A stretch of DNA of 64,000 nucleotides from Oscillospiraceae bacterium (GCA_020024285.1 JAHHTZ010000002.1:283684-347683), one strand, 5' to 3'. Positions 35,162 through 44,791 are shown, counted from the first letter of the stretch. Notes: generated from the sequence alone by a model not told the origin. Numbers and translations are program-made.

Positions 35162-35560
35162 ATGGAAGGCAAAACGCATCGCAACTCCAAACAGCGTCAG
35201 CTTGTTTTAGAAGCTGTACAGAGTATGCATAACCACCCCACTGCCGAGGAAATCTATCAGATTGTAAGGCAGAAAAATCCGAACATCAGCCTTGGAACAG
35301 TCTATCGGAACCTCCACCTCCTAACGGAGATGGGGCAGATCCAAAAGCTCGACCTTGGCAGTGACAGTTTCCACTTTGACGGGATCTGTAAGGAGCATAC
35401 ACACTTCATCTGTGAGGAGTGCGGACAAATCGAAGATTTTTACACACCTCTGTCAGCGGATATCCGTAGCATGTTGGAACAGGAAATGGCAAGACCGATC
35501 CATCGGGTCTGCATCCACGCCTTTGGTGTGTGTGCAGAGTGCCAGAAAAAATGCAGGTAA
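35162..35560 (+). CDS. Fur-family regulator, PerR-like
   Basis: 132 residues. Winged helix (about 10-75, AEEIYQIVRQKNPNISLGTVYRNL), then the metal-sensing part FHFDGICKEHTHFICEECG and a second zinc CxxC (CAECQKKC) at the C-terminus. The short form and the linked rubrerythrin gene suggest PerR (peroxide sensing) rather than iron uptake Fur. ATG 35162 follows GGCGGTGATGAG. Rubrerythrin lies 54 nt downstream and is probably in the same regulon or operon. Confidence 0.92.
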   Translation: MEGKTHRNSKQRQLVLEAVQSMHNHPTAEEIYQIVRQKNPNISLGTVYRNLHLLTEMGQIQKLDLGSDSFHFDGICKEHTHFICEECGQIEDFYTPLSADIRSMLEQEMARPIHRVCIHAFGVCAECQKKCR

Positions 35561-35614
35561 AGAAAAAGACAATATATTAACACAAAACAATCAAAATGAA
35601 AGGTGGATTATTTT

Positions 35615-36154
35615 ATGAATTTGAAAGGTTCCAAAACAGAAGCTAACTTGATGGCAGCATTTGCAGGTGAGTCTCAGGCAAGAAACAAATACACCTACTA
35701 TGCATCCAAAGCAAAAAAAGAAGGCTTTGAGCAGATCGCAGACTTCTTCACACAGACTGCAAACAACGAAAAAGAGCATGCAAAACTCTGGTTCAAAGAG
35801 CTGCATGACGGTGAGGTTCCGGATACCATCACAAACCTCAAAGACGCTGCATCCGGTGAAAACTACGAATGGACCGATATGTATGCTAACTTTGCAAAGG
35901 TTGCAAAAGAAGAAGGCTTTGACCGCATTGCATTCCTCTTTGAATCTGTAGGCAAAATCGAAAAAGAACACGAAGAACGCTACAAAGCTCTCCTCAAAAA
36001 CATTGAAGACGGCAAAGTATTCAATCGAGAAGGCAAACAGGCTTGGGTATGTCGTAACTGCGGACACATCCACTTTGGAGAATCCGCTCCGGAAATGTGC
36101 CCGGTATGCAGACATCCAAAAGCATTCTTCGAGCTCAGACAGGAAAACTACTAA
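35615..36154 (+). CDS. rbr: Rubrerythrin
   Basis: 179 residues. Ferritin-like diiron domain (1-135) with Glu residues in ESQARNKYTYYA and EKEHAKLW, and a C-terminal rubredoxin-like centre (VCRNCGHIHFGESAPEMCPVC). It reduces hydrogen peroxide in anaerobes with electrons from rubredoxin or NADH. ATG 35615 with AAAGGTGGA upstream gives the family start; three earlier in-frame codons are not needed. It follows the PerR-like regulator. Confidence 0.96.
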   Translation: MNLKGSKTEANLMAAFAGESQARNKYTYYASKAKKEGFEQIADFFTQTANNEKEHAKLWFKELHDGEVPDTITNLKDAASGENYEWTDMYANFAKVAKEEGFDRIAFLFESVGKIEKEHEERYKALLKNIEDGKVFNREGKQAWVCRNCGHIHFGESAPEMCPVCRHPKAFFELRQENY

Positions 36155-36169
36155 TCGTTTTTACCAAGG

Positions 36170-36198
36170 AACCGCTCTCGCAAGAGGGCGGTTTTTTT
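36170..36198 (+). terminator. Intrinsic terminator after rubrerythrin
   Basis: AACCGC-CTC / GAG-GCGGTT stem with a T7 tail. Confidence 0.85.
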
Positions 36199-36237
36199 AC
36201 AGTAATTAAAATTTAGAAGATTTCATGTAAAATTTTC

Positions 36238-36265
36238 TTGCTTTTCCAAATAAGAGGTTTATACT
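36238..36265 (+). promoter_or_regulatory. Promoter of the MATE transporter
   Basis: TTGCTT (36238-36243), 16-nt spacer, TATACT (36260-36265). Confidence 0.5.
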
Positions 36266-36298
36266 ATTAAAGTATTACAATAACAAAGGAGGAGAAAA

Positions 36299-37669
36299 AT
36301 GGTGGGAAAATCTTATGAAATCGATATGTGTAATGGACCACTGTTCAGTCGGATGCTGATGTTTGCATTTCCGCTGATGCTGTCAGGAGTTTTGCAGCTT
36401 CTGTTTAATGCAGCAGATATTGTTGTGGTCGGCAGGTTTTCGGGGAGCGAGGCTTTGGCAGCGGTTGGTTCAACCAGCTCTCTGATCAATCTTTTGGTGA
36501 ACCTCTTCCTTGGTCTGTCGATTGGAGCAAATGTTTTGGTTGCCCGGTATTACGGTGCGCGTGATGTGGAGGATGTAGAGGAAACCGTACACACTGCCAT
36601 CTCGATTGCAGCGGTGGGCGGGATCGTGATGATTTTTGTAGGGCTTCTGCTTGCAAGACCTCTTTTGGAAATCACGGGTACACCGGCAGATGTAATCGAA
36701 CATTCTACCCTGTATATGCGCATATACTTTGTAGGAATGCCAGCATTCATGATCTATAACTTCGGCTCGGCGATCCTTCGTGCCATCGGAGATACAAGAA
36801 GACCGCTGTACTTTTTGATCGTATCCGGGGTGATAAACGTTCTTTTCAACCTGCTGTTCGTCATTGTGTTTAAGATGGGTGTGGCAGGTGTTGCATGGGC
36901 GACGGTGATTTCGCAAGGCATATCCGCGGCTTTGATCATACTCTGCCTTGTGAAAATGCAGGGTATCTGCCATCTGGACCGCAGCAAGCTGCGCTTTCAC
37001 AGGCATAAGCTCATTGAGATGATGAAAATCGGTCTTCCGGCTGGATTCCAGGGAATCGTATTCAACATTTCCAATGTATTGATCCAGTCCTCCATCAACT
37101 CCTTCGGCTCCCTCGTTATGGCAGGAAATACCGCAGCCAGCAACATCGAGGGCTTTGTCTATACTGCGATGAACTCGGTTTATCAGACTTCCCTGAGCTT
37201 TACAAGCCAAAACTACGGTGCAAAGCAGTATAAGCGCATCGATAAAATCCTGATCCAGTGCCTGGTGATCGTAACGGCGGTAGGTCTGGTTTTGGGAATC
37301 GGAGCTTATGCGCTTGGTCGTCAGCTCCTTAGCATTTATTCATCCGATCCACAGGTGATCGAATACGGTATGATCCGACTGAGCATCGTAAGCGCCATGT
37401 ATTGCCTGTGCGGGATCATGGATGTGCTGGTGGGAAGCCTGCGTGGATTGGGATACTCCATTGTCCCGATGCTGTGCTCTCTGACCGGTGCATGCCTGTT
37501 CCGTGTTATCTGGATCTACACAGTATTTGTGCAGTATCATACCCAGCGCAGCCTGTATATCTCTTACCCGATTTCGTGGGTGCTCACCCTGCTTGCACAC
37601 GCTACATTCTATCTGATCGTGCGCCGAAAACTCTTCCGCCCTCAGCCGGAAGAAGCGGCTGCCCAGTAA
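36299..37669 (+). CDS. MATE-family efflux transporter
   Basis: 456 residues with about twelve transmembrane helices in two MatE halves (GVLQLLFNAADIVVVGRF in the first, LPAGFQGIVFNISNVLIQSS in the second). It belongs to the DinF/NorM-like branch, a cation-coupled exporter of drugs or metabolites. ATG 36299 follows AAAGGAGGAGAAAA. Monocistronic. The substrate is unknown. Confidence 0.94.
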   Translation: MVGKSYEIDMCNGPLFSRMLMFAFPLMLSGVLQLLFNAADIVVVGRFSGSEALAAVGSTSSLINLLVNLFLGLSIGANVLVARYYGARDVEDVEETVHTAISIAAVGGIVMIFVGLLLARPLLEITGTPADVIEHSTLYMRIYFVGMPAFMIYNFGSAILRAIGDTRRPLYFLIVSGVINVLFNLLFVIVFKMGVAGVAWATVISQGISAALIILCLVKMQGICHLDRSKLRFHRHKLIEMMKIGLPAGFQGIVFNISNVLIQSSINSFGSLVMAGNTAASNIEGFVYTAMNSVYQTSLSFTSQNYGAKQYKRIDKILIQCLVIVTAVGLVLGIGAYALGRQLLSIYSSDPQVIEYGMIRLSIVSAMYCLCGIMDVLVGSLRGLGYSIVPMLCSLTGACLFRVIWIYTVFVQYHTQRSLYISYPISWVLTLLAHATFYLIVRRKLFRPQPEEAAAQ

Positions 37670-37686
37670 ACTATCATAAGGCGACG

Positions 37687-37724
37687 AAACATCCCCTGAT
37701 GCACTGGTGCATCAGGGGATGTTT
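37687..37724 (+). terminator. Hairpin terminator after the MATE gene
   Basis: Near-perfect 18-bp stem (AAACATCCCCTGATGCAC / GTGCATCAGGGGATGTTT) with a short loop; the T tail is weak. A second GC-rich hairpin lies at about 37764-37786. Confidence 0.7.
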
Positions 37725-37839
37725 GCTGCGAAGCAGGATGAAAACGGATGCTTGGCACTGCTTGCAAGGGGGGAAGTTTCCCCTTGTAAATTTTGTGCTT
37801 CTGCTGATTTTCTGCCGGAAAATTGAGCTTACTTGTACC

Positions 37840-37869
37840 TTGACAATCCCGTGAAAAAGAGGCTATATT
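37840..37869 (+). promoter_or_regulatory. Promoter of the amidohydrolase
   Basis: TTGACA (37840-37845), 18-nt spacer, TATATT (37864-37869). Confidence 0.65.
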
Positions 37870-37927
37870 TAAACAAAAGCTATAAAAATTCACCTTTGCG
37901 GACAGGAGAAACAGGAGGGTTTATACA

Positions 37928-39514
37928 ATGTATGATTTGCTGCTGAAAAACGGAACGATCATGGACGGCACGGGAAATCCGGCTTTTATCGGGGATGTTG
38001 CAATCTCAGACGGAAAAATCGCAAAAATCGGCGAGAATATTTCAGAATCGGCTGCACAAACCGTTGATGTACACCAAGCTGTGATTGCGCCCGGATTTAT
38101 TGATATGCACTCTCACAGCGACAACTCCTTTTTAAGAGATGAACGCTGCCAGTCCCGAATATATCAGGGAATTACCACCGAGGTCACAGGGCAGTGCGGA
38201 TTCAGCGTTTATCCATGCAAGCCGGAGCATTTAGATGAGATGCTCGACTTTTCCAGCGTGGGCGATCTGGCAAAACCGTATTTATCCGAGTCCTTATCGG
38301 ATTATATCAAAAAAGCGCAGGCAAACGGCAAAAGGATGGCAACCAATCAGGCAGCCTTTATCGGGCATGGGGCACTGCGCGCCGGTGTGATGGGGTTTGC
38401 AAATCGAAAAGCGACCCCGGAAGAACTCAGGGAGATGCAAAATCTCCTCGACCGCGAAATGGCGCAAGGTGCGTGGGGACTGTCCTTGGGGCTGGGATAT
38501 GCACCGGGGGCTTTTTCCGATCAGGAGGAGCTCAATGCAATGGGAGAAGTGATTGCCAAGTATGATGGCTTGATTGCATCCCATATGAGGGATCAGGGAC
38601 CCAAAATCATGGAATCTCTGAACGAAATGTACGAAATCAACCGAAAAACCGGAGCAAGGGTCCATATTTCCCATCTGAAAGCAAGCGGAAAAGCACAGTT
38701 TGGGTGGGCGCCGGAGATTTGGAAAAATATTGAGCAAGCGCAGAAGGAGGGCATTGCAGTTACCGCGGACGCATACCCTTATACTGCTGCTGCCAGCGGA
38801 ATCACCAATGCGCTGCCTAAATGGACATTGGCAGGCGGTGTAGCAGCCGCAGCCAAACGTTTGGAGCCGGGTTCCTCGGAGCGTGAGAAGATCATGGCAG
38901 AGCTAAACGCAAAATTTGTCACAAAAGAGGACGGCGAAGCATTTCGCATTGTTGATACCAATGGCAGATGCGAAGAAGCCAACGGAAAAAATATTTATCA
39001 GCTCAGCCAAATGTGGGATTGCTCTATGGCAGAGGCACTGGCGCGTCTGATCGTAAAGACAAAGGGCAATGCCCCAACCGTGTATTTCTGCATGTCCGAA
39101 GCAGATGTTCTGTACTTTTTGCGGCAGGAAATCACCATCGGCAGTGACGGCAGCGGCTGGTCGATCACCGGAGAAGAAAACAAGGGAAGACCGCACCCAC
39201 GCTTTTTCGGGACCTATCCGCGCTTTCTCAGGCTTGTGAGAGAACACAAGCTGTGCACAATGGAGGATGCCGTGCGGAGAATCACGGCGCTTCCAGCTTC
39301 CTATATCGGGCTTGCTGACCGCGGACTGCTCAGGGAAGGCATGGTGGCGGATATTACCGTATTTGATGAAAAAACGATTTACGATACCCCAACCTATGAC
39401 GATCCGTTCCAAAAATGTGCCGGCATTATCCATGTGCTCCTTGACGGTCAGTTTGCTCTCAGAGATGGGGAGCAGACCGATCTGCGCCTTGGGCATTTCC
39501 TAAAGAAACGATAG
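37928..39514 (+). CDS. N-acyl-D-amino-acid deacylase-type amidohydrolase
   Basis: 528 residues. Metal-dependent TIM-barrel amidohydrolase that splits acyl groups from D-amino acids or related compounds. FIDMHSHSD lies at about 60, the metal-binding Cys in EVTGQCGFSVYP (about 97), HISHLKASG (about 240), and the catalytic Asp in IGSDGSGWSI (about 395), matching the D-aminoacylase pattern. No signal peptide. ATG 37928 follows AGGAGGGTTTATACA. Possible use: peptidoglycan or dietary D-amino-acid recycling (inference). Confidence 0.92.
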   Translation: MYDLLLKNGTIMDGTGNPAFIGDVAISDGKIAKIGENISESAAQTVDVHQAVIAPGFIDMHSHSDNSFLRDERCQSRIYQGITTEVTGQCGFSVYPCKPEHLDEMLDFSSVGDLAKPYLSESLSDYIKKAQANGKRMATNQAAFIGHGALRAGVMGFANRKATPEELREMQNLLDREMAQGAWGLSLGLGYAPGAFSDQEELNAMGEVIAKYDGLIASHMRDQGPKIMESLNEMYEINRKTGARVHISHLKASGKAQFGWAPEIWKNIEQAQKEGIAVTADAYPYTAAASGITNALPKWTLAGGVAAAAKRLEPGSSEREKIMAELNAKFVTKEDGEAFRIVDTNGRCEEANGKNIYQLSQMWDCSMAEALARLIVKTKGNAPTVYFCMSEADVLYFLRQEITIGSDGSGWSITGEENKGRPHPRFFGTYPRFLRLVREHKLCTMEDAVRRITALPASYIGLADRGLLREGMVADITVFDEKTIYDTPTYDDPFQKCAGIIHVLLDGQFALRDGEQTDLRLGHFLKKR

Positions 39515-39527
39515 ACCCCAAAAGAAA

Positions 39528-39568
39528 AAAGGTCCCCTGTGATATAAAATCTATCACAGGGGACCTTT
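39528..39568. terminator. Bidirectional intrinsic terminator
   Basis: 17-bp stem (AAAGGTCCCCTGTGATA / TATCACAGGGGACCTTT) between the convergent amidohydrolase and trkA-type genes. Confidence 0.85.
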
Positions 39569-39585
39569 GCATACAGAAAAATCCT

Positions 39586-40242
39586 TTAGATCCCCATAAT
39601 CATCTGTACATCATGAAGGACCGTGTTTTGAGAAACGAAAATGATTTTATCGTTTGCCATCAGCTGTGTGTTGCCGCGGGGAATGATGAAGTTTCCGTCC
39701 CTTGTGATGGAAACGATGACACACTCAGACGGAAGCTGCAATTCCATGAGGCGTTTTCCATGCAGGATCGAGTCATCCGGCAGAACCAGCTCGTTGATGG
39801 AGGCTTCTCCGCGATTCAGGGAAATGAGCCTGCGAAAATGAGAAACATCGATTTCGCGTTCTACAAGGCGCGCAATGTTGTCGGTGCTGGAAATTGGGAT
39901 GTCCACGCCAAGCTGTTTCATAACCTCCATATTTTTGGGGTTGTTGACGCGGGCAATCGTGCGCGGAGTGTGAAACTTCTGTTTTGCAACCTGACAGGTG
40001 ATGAGGTTGTCCTGATCCATGCCGGTAACGCCGACCAGAACATCCGCATCGGCAGCCCCCGCAGCCATCAGAGTATCCAGAGAAGAACCGTCGCCGCAGT
40101 AGGTGGGGATGTCGAGCTGATTGGCGATTTGTTCGCAGATATTTCGGTGTTTTTCGATCACGATGGGGTGGTGACCATGTTCCAGCAGCGTTTTTGAAAG
40201 ATAAAATCCGATCTTTCCGCCGCCAACAATAATAACGTTCAT
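39586..40242 (-). CDS. TrkA/KtrA-type potassium-channel regulatory protein (second of pair)
   Basis: 218 residues. RCK N domain with Rossmann loop MNVIIVGGGKIGFYLS and acidic IVIEKH, then a C-terminal TrkA-C domain (about 135-215). It gates a Trk/Ktr potassium channel in response to nucleotides. It lies 38 nt after another TrkA-type gene on the same strand. No membrane Trk/Ktr subunit is found in the window. Confidence 0.93.
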   Translation of the reverse strand: MNVIIVGGGKIGFYLSKTLLEHGHHPIVIEKHRNICEQIANQLDIPTYCGDGSSLDTLMAAGAADADVLVGVTGMDQDNLITCQVAKQKFHTPRTIARVNNPKNMEVMKQLGVDIPISSTDNIARLVEREIDVSHFRRLISLNRGEASINELVLPDDSILHGKRLMELQLPSECVIVSITRDGNFIIPRGNTQLMANDKIIFVSQNTVLHDVQMIMGI

Positions 40243-40280
40243 AGCAGTATGATACTCCTTTTGATTTTCACAGAAGATGA

Positions 40281-40904
40281 TTAAACAATGGATGTAACGA
40301 CGATGCGGTCAGAGGATGCCATCACACGATCCTTTTGAGAAGCAAGGGTGATATGTCCCGATTCGTCCAGCACCCCGAAGTACATTTGTCCCGGACCGGA
40401 AAAATTGCAGATATCCGCAAAGGTGGCGCCGATCCACTCGAAGGGCATCTTCATCAGGGTGAAGCTCAAAACACTTCCGTCGATCACAAGCTGCTGCGTA
40501 TTTTCATGGTCGAGAAGCATGCTTGAGATCGTAGATGCAGTGAGGTTTGTGGGGCTCATGGAGCGGACGTGAAACTTGGTAAAAAAGTTCACGCGGCTGG
40601 CGTCATAGACGCGCGCCACCGTTTTTGGCACATGGAACACCTGAGAGGCAATTTCGCAGACCATGATGTTTGTGTTATCGTCATTTGTAACAGCGGCAAG
40701 GGCATCGCATCCCTCGATGCCTGCCTGACGCAGGTTGTCCTGATCGATGGCAACGCCTTCAATGGTGAAGCCGGCAAAATCGTCCACCAGTCTGTTGAAA
40801 CTTTCGGAATGTTCATCCAGAACAGATACATCATGCCCCTGATGAAACAGCATATTTGCAAGATGAGAGCCAACTTTACCGCAGCCCACAATTAAAATAT
40901 TCAT
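40281..40904 (-). CDS. TrkA/KtrA-type potassium-channel regulatory protein (first of pair)
   Basis: 207 residues. Rossmann loop MNILIVGCGKVGSHLA, acidic SVLDEH, and TNDDNTNIMVCEIA are typical; the C-terminal TrkA-C region is more divergent than in its neighbour. The two together mirror the two halves of double-length Gram-negative TrkA and may form a hetero-oligomer (inference). ATG 40902-40904 follows AGGAGGCTGCT. Confidence 0.92.
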   Translation of the reverse strand: MNILIVGCGKVGSHLANMLFHQGHDVSVLDEHSESFNRLVDDFAGFTIEGVAIDQDNLRQAGIEGCDALAAVTNDDNTNIMVCEIASQVFHVPKTVARVYDASRVNFFTKFHVRSMSPTNLTASTISSMLLDHENTQQLVIDGSVLSFTLMKMPFEWIGATFADICNFSGPGQMYFGVLDESGHITLASQKDRVMASSDRIVVTSIV

Positions 40905-40943
40905 AGCAGCCTCCTGTTGGAAGATATGTAAAAGTGTTCCTAT

Positions 40944-40972
40944 ATTATATCACGGAAAATACGAATGATGAA
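40944..40972 (-). promoter_or_regulatory. Promoter of the trkA-type pair
   Basis: Minus-strand TTCATC (40967-40972), 17-nt spacer, TATAAT (40944-40949). The remaining space up to 41250 is AT-rich with no recognisable gene and should hold the promoter of the plus-strand permease; TATGAT at about 41166 is a possible -10. Confidence 0.5.
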
Positions 40973-41250
40973 CCTAATTTTATTAATTTTTTCCGAATGG
41001 AGCGGAAGTTTCACAAACTCTTCTATTTTTCGCCGCTCTATGGTAGAATGAAGTCGTGTCTGAAAATAGCGCATATGAGAATCAGGTGGTTCTTAAAAAA
41101 CAGCAAAGTGCATCCCATGTTACAAAAAATTCATGTTTTATCCAGAATTTTCTTTTTGTTTTTGTGGTATGATTAAGAACAATTTGTTGCAAAATCAGGC
41201 AGAATATCAAGTGAAAGAACAGAAACCCGTGATAGGGGGAGGAAAAAACA

Positions 41251-42402
41251 GTGGAGTTTAATCGTCAAACGATGAAAAATTTATTCGGCTTGGTAGCTTT
41301 TGGAGTGCTGCTCCATTGGGGAATCCATAATATGAACCGCGTCGGAACGATCCTTGGATATACAGTGGGGCTGATCGCTCCGTTTTTGCTGGGAAGCTGC
41401 ATCGCGTTTATCCTCAATGTGCCGATGAGAAGGATCGAAACCTTTTTGTTTCCCCATCCAACAGGAAAGCAAAAGAAGTATAAGCGCGCCGTCAGCCTTG
41501 TCCTGACGCTCTTTCTTTTAACTGCTCTGCTTTGCATCATCTTTTTCCTCATCGTGCCGGAAGTGAGCAACAGCATCAACATGCTTGCAAAAAATGTGGT
41601 GACCTTCTTAAAGAACTTTCAGACAAGCTATCCCGATCTGTATGAGCAGTTTATTGCGCTCATTCCAACCGGGGAGCAGCTTGCAAGATTAGACTGGGAA
41701 AGCATCGCACAAAAGGCATTCTCCTTTGTAAAAATAGGAGCGGGAAGCCTCATCAATTCTACCGTCAACATTGCCTCGCAGATCCTCAGCGGGATGCTCA
41801 CCTTCGTCCTTGGCTTTGTATTTTCGATTTATGTCCTTTTGCAGAAGGAGCAGCTTGCAGCTCAGACAAAAAAACTGCTGTATGCCTACCTGCCGCAGAA
41901 GAAAGCGGATGAGGTCGTTTCCATCGGCAAGCTCTCCGATAAAACGTTTTCCAACTTTCTGTCCGGACAGTGCGTGGAAGCAGTGATCCTTGGGGTCATG
42001 TTCTTTATCAGCATGACGATCTTCCGCTTCCCGTATGCCCTGATGGTCAGTGTACTCATCACCGTAACAGCGCTCATCCCGATTTTCGGTGCGTTCATCG
42101 GATGTGTTGTGGGTGCCTTCATGATCCTGATGACAGACCCGATCAAAATGCTCTGGTTCATTGTTTTGTTCCTTGTGCTCCAGCAGCTCGAAGGCAACTT
42201 GATTTACCCGAAGGTGGTAGGAAACTCGGTCGGACTGCCTTCCATCTGGGTCCTGGTATCGGTTACCGTCGGAGGAAGTGCGATGGGTGTTGTGGGGATG
42301 CTTATTTTCATCCCGCTGTGTTCCGTTTTGTATGTTCTGCTCAGACAGAATGTGTACAGCAGACTAAAAGAGCGCAATATACCAAAGAAAAAACTGATGT
42401 AA
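41251..42402 (+). CDS. AI-2E family (UPF0118) permease
   Basis: 383 residues with seven to eight transmembrane segments and the large central loop of the family; ALIPIFGAFIGCVVGAFMIL and QQLEGNLIYPKVVGNSVGLP are diagnostic. Members export AI-2 or act in Na+/H+ exchange; the role here is undefined. A GTG start at 41251 with GGGGGAGGAAAAAACA upstream. Cardiolipin synthase follows after 18 nt, so they are co-transcribed. Confidence 0.93.
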   Translation: MEFNRQTMKNLFGLVAFGVLLHWGIHNMNRVGTILGYTVGLIAPFLLGSCIAFILNVPMRRIETFLFPHPTGKQKKYKRAVSLVLTLFLLTALLCIIFFLIVPEVSNSINMLAKNVVTFLKNFQTSYPDLYEQFIALIPTGEQLARLDWESIAQKAFSFVKIGAGSLINSTVNIASQILSGMLTFVLGFVFSIYVLLQKEQLAAQTKKLLYAYLPQKKADEVVSIGKLSDKTFSNFLSGQCVEAVILGVMFFISMTIFRFPYALMVSVLITVTALIPIFGAFIGCVVGAFMILMTDPIKMLWFIVLFLVLQQLEGNLIYPKVVGNSVGLPSIWVLVSVTVGGSAMGVVGMLIFIPLCSVLYVLLRQNVYSRLKERNIPKKKLM

Positions 42403-42420
42403 CAGGAAAGGGGGAGAAGA

Positions 42421-43956
42421 ATGAAAAAACTATTGAAAATTTTAAGCAACCGCTTTGTTATGGTGGGCATTTCCATCCTGCTTCAGGTTGTCCTGCTCAT
42501 GCTGGTCATCCTCAAATTCAACAGCTATTTTGTATTCTTCTATGCAATCTGTATTCTAATCAGCATCGGAGCGGTGCTGTATATCGTCAACAAAAATATA
42601 AACCCGGAGTATAAAATCGCGTGGATCATACCGATTATGCTCTTCCCAATCTTCGGAGGACTCTTTTATCTGCTCTTCGGAGGAAATCAGCTGAGCCGCC
42701 ACGAAATCGCAAAAATGAGCCATGTGTTCCAGCGGGAGGCGGAGGCTTATCCAATCGAGCATCCGGTTTTGGACAAGCTCGCACAGGAGAACATCGAGGC
42801 AGGCAATCAGGCGAGATACATTTCCAAATTCACCTACAGCCCTGTCTTTGAACACACCAGCACCGAGTTTCTCCCATCTGGAGAGGCAAAATTCACCCGG
42901 ATGCTGGAGGAGCTGCGCAAGGCAGAACACTTTATCTTCCTTGAGTATTTTATCATCGAAAACGGCGTGATGTGGGACAGCATCCTTGAGATCCTCGAAG
43001 AAAAAGCGGCACAGGGAGTGGATGTGCGCTTGATCTACGACGATATGGGCTGCCTTTTTACCCTTCCCTATAATTACTATCAGCAGATGGAGGAAAAGGG
43101 CATCCAATGCCAGACGTTCAACCGCTTTATTCCGATGCTTTCCTCCAAGTTCAACAACCGTGACCACAGAAAGATCTGTGTGATCGACGGATGGGTCGGC
43201 TTTACGGGCGGGGTCAACCTTGCAGACGAATACATCAACGAATACGAAAAACACGGTCATTGGCGCGATGCAGCCATCCTGCTCAAGGGTGATGCCGTAT
43301 GGGAGCTGACAGTCATGTTCCTCTCCATGTGGGATTACATCGTGGGTGAAAACGACAGACTTGCTGATTTTGCTCCAACGCGCTACTGCCCGCATCAAAT
43401 CGAAAATGACGGTTATGTTGTACCGTTCGGCGATACTCCGCTCGACCACGAAATCGTGGGAGAAACGGTTTACATGAACCTCATCAACAAGGCAAAAAAG
43501 TATATCTACATCAATACTCCATATCTTATTATCGATAACGAAATGACCACAGCACTGTGCAACGCTGCAAAACAGGGAGTGGATGTCCGCATCATGACCC
43601 CTCATGTGCCGGACAAAAAGATCGTCTATGCGCTCACACGCTCTTACTACAATGTCCTTGTGGAAAACGGCGTAAAAATTTACGAATATACCCCCGGCTT
43701 CAACCATGCCAAGACCTTTGTAGTGGATGATGAATATGGTGTAGTGGGAACGATCAACCTCGATTTTCGCAGCCTGTATCTGCACTTTGAATGTGCGGTT
43801 TGGATGTATCGCTCAAGCTGTGTAAAGCACATCAAGGAGGACTTCTTAAAGACCCTGGAGCAGTGCCAGAAAATCACGCTTTCCCAATGCCACAATATCA
43901 ATGGCTTCCAACGCTTGGGCAGGGCAATCCTGCGTGTCTTTGCGCCATTGATGTAG
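42421..43956 (+). CDS. cls: Cardiolipin synthase
   Basis: 511 residues. Two N-terminal transmembrane helices (about 12-60), then two phospholipase D motifs HxKxxxxD: HRKICVIDGWVGFTGGVN (about 240) and HAKTFVVDDEYGVVGTINLD (about 425). It condenses phosphatidylglycerols to cardiolipin at the membrane. ATG 42421 follows GGGGGAGAAGA. A small hairpin near 43998-44018 lies between it and the next gene. Confidence 0.96.
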   Translation: MKKLLKILSNRFVMVGISILLQVVLLMLVILKFNSYFVFFYAICILISIGAVLYIVNKNINPEYKIAWIIPIMLFPIFGGLFYLLFGGNQLSRHEIAKMSHVFQREAEAYPIEHPVLDKLAQENIEAGNQARYISKFTYSPVFEHTSTEFLPSGEAKFTRMLEELRKAEHFIFLEYFIIENGVMWDSILEILEEKAAQGVDVRLIYDDMGCLFTLPYNYYQQMEEKGIQCQTFNRFIPMLSSKFNNRDHRKICVIDGWVGFTGGVNLADEYINEYEKHGHWRDAAILLKGDAVWELTVMFLSMWDYIVGENDRLADFAPTRYCPHQIENDGYVVPFGDTPLDHEIVGETVYMNLINKAKKYIYINTPYLIIDNEMTTALCNAAKQGVDVRIMTPHVPDKKIVYALTRSYYNVLVENGVKIYEYTPGFNHAKTFVVDDEYGVVGTINLDFRSLYLHFECAVWMYRSSCVKHIKEDFLKTLEQCQKITLSQCHNINGFQRLGRAILRVFAPLM

Positions 43957-44041
43957 GCAGCATCAACATAGAGAAAAACAGGCTTGCATATACATAGAAT
44001 ATAAGATCGATATTCTTAAACTTAAATCAGGAGAATAAGCC

Positions 44042-44743
44042 ATGAAATCCACAAGACGAGCAACCCCTTCCCATGATATGCTTCTTATTTCTGCACGAAA
44101 ACGCGCACAGGTTCCGAGGATCGATTATTATAACTTGTTTTGGATCTTTTTCCTCTGCTGTTTTTTGGGTGTTGTTCTGGAAACGATCTGGGTCTATTCC
44201 ACACAGGGCATCCTGCAAAGCCGCCGGGGACTGATCTACGGTCCGTTCAACTGCGTTTATGGGTTTGGTGCTGTCCTGATGACACTTGCGATGTATCGTC
44301 TTTCGCATTGCCGGGATGCAGTGATCTTTTTGTGCGGCTCAGTGCTTGGAGGAATATACGAATATCTGCTCAGCTGGGGGCAGGAGATGATTTTGGGGAC
44401 GGTATCGTGGCAGTACGACGAGATGCCGTTTAACCTCCATGGGCGAATCAACCTGCTGTATACCATCTTTTGGGGAATCCTTGCGCTGATGTGGGTGAAG
44501 GATATTTTCCCAAGGATCATGCATTTGATTTCCAGAATCCCAAGCCGGATCAACCATCCGCTTGTGTGGGCATTGAGTGTCTTTATGGCGCTTAATATGC
44601 TGATCTCGATGGCAGCGGTACTGCGCATGTCAGAGCGACATTATCAGATACCGGCGGAAAACAGGGTCGAGCGTTTTCTCGATCGGCACTATCCGGACGA
44701 ATACCTGAAGAAGGTTTTTCCAAGTATGGTTTATGTGGAATAA
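44042..44743 (+). CDS. CmpB-family putative ABC-transporter type IV membrane protein
   Basis: 233 residues with five or six transmembrane helices. FLGVVLETIWVY, RRGLIYGPFNCVYGFGAVL and LGTVSWQYDEMPFNLHGRINL are hallmark segments of PF06541. Its biological role is not established. ATG 44042 follows CAGGAGAATAAGCC. A terminator follows. Confidence 0.88.
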   Translation: MKSTRRATPSHDMLLISARKRAQVPRIDYYNLFWIFFLCCFLGVVLETIWVYSTQGILQSRRGLIYGPFNCVYGFGAVLMTLAMYRLSHCRDAVIFLCGSVLGGIYEYLLSWGQEMILGTVSWQYDEMPFNLHGRINLLYTIFWGILALMWVKDIFPRIMHLISRIPSRINHPLVWALSVFMALNMLISMAAVLRMSERHYQIPAENRVERFLDRHYPDEYLKKVFPSMVYVE

Positions 44744-44760
44744 TATTACTTTGTGCTCAG

Positions 44761-44791
44761 GAAAAAGTCTGCTTGTAAAAGCAGACTTTTT
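44761..44791 (+). terminator. Intrinsic terminator
   Basis: AAAAAGTCTGCTT / AAGCAGACTTTTT hairpin with a T-rich tail. Confidence 0.85.
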
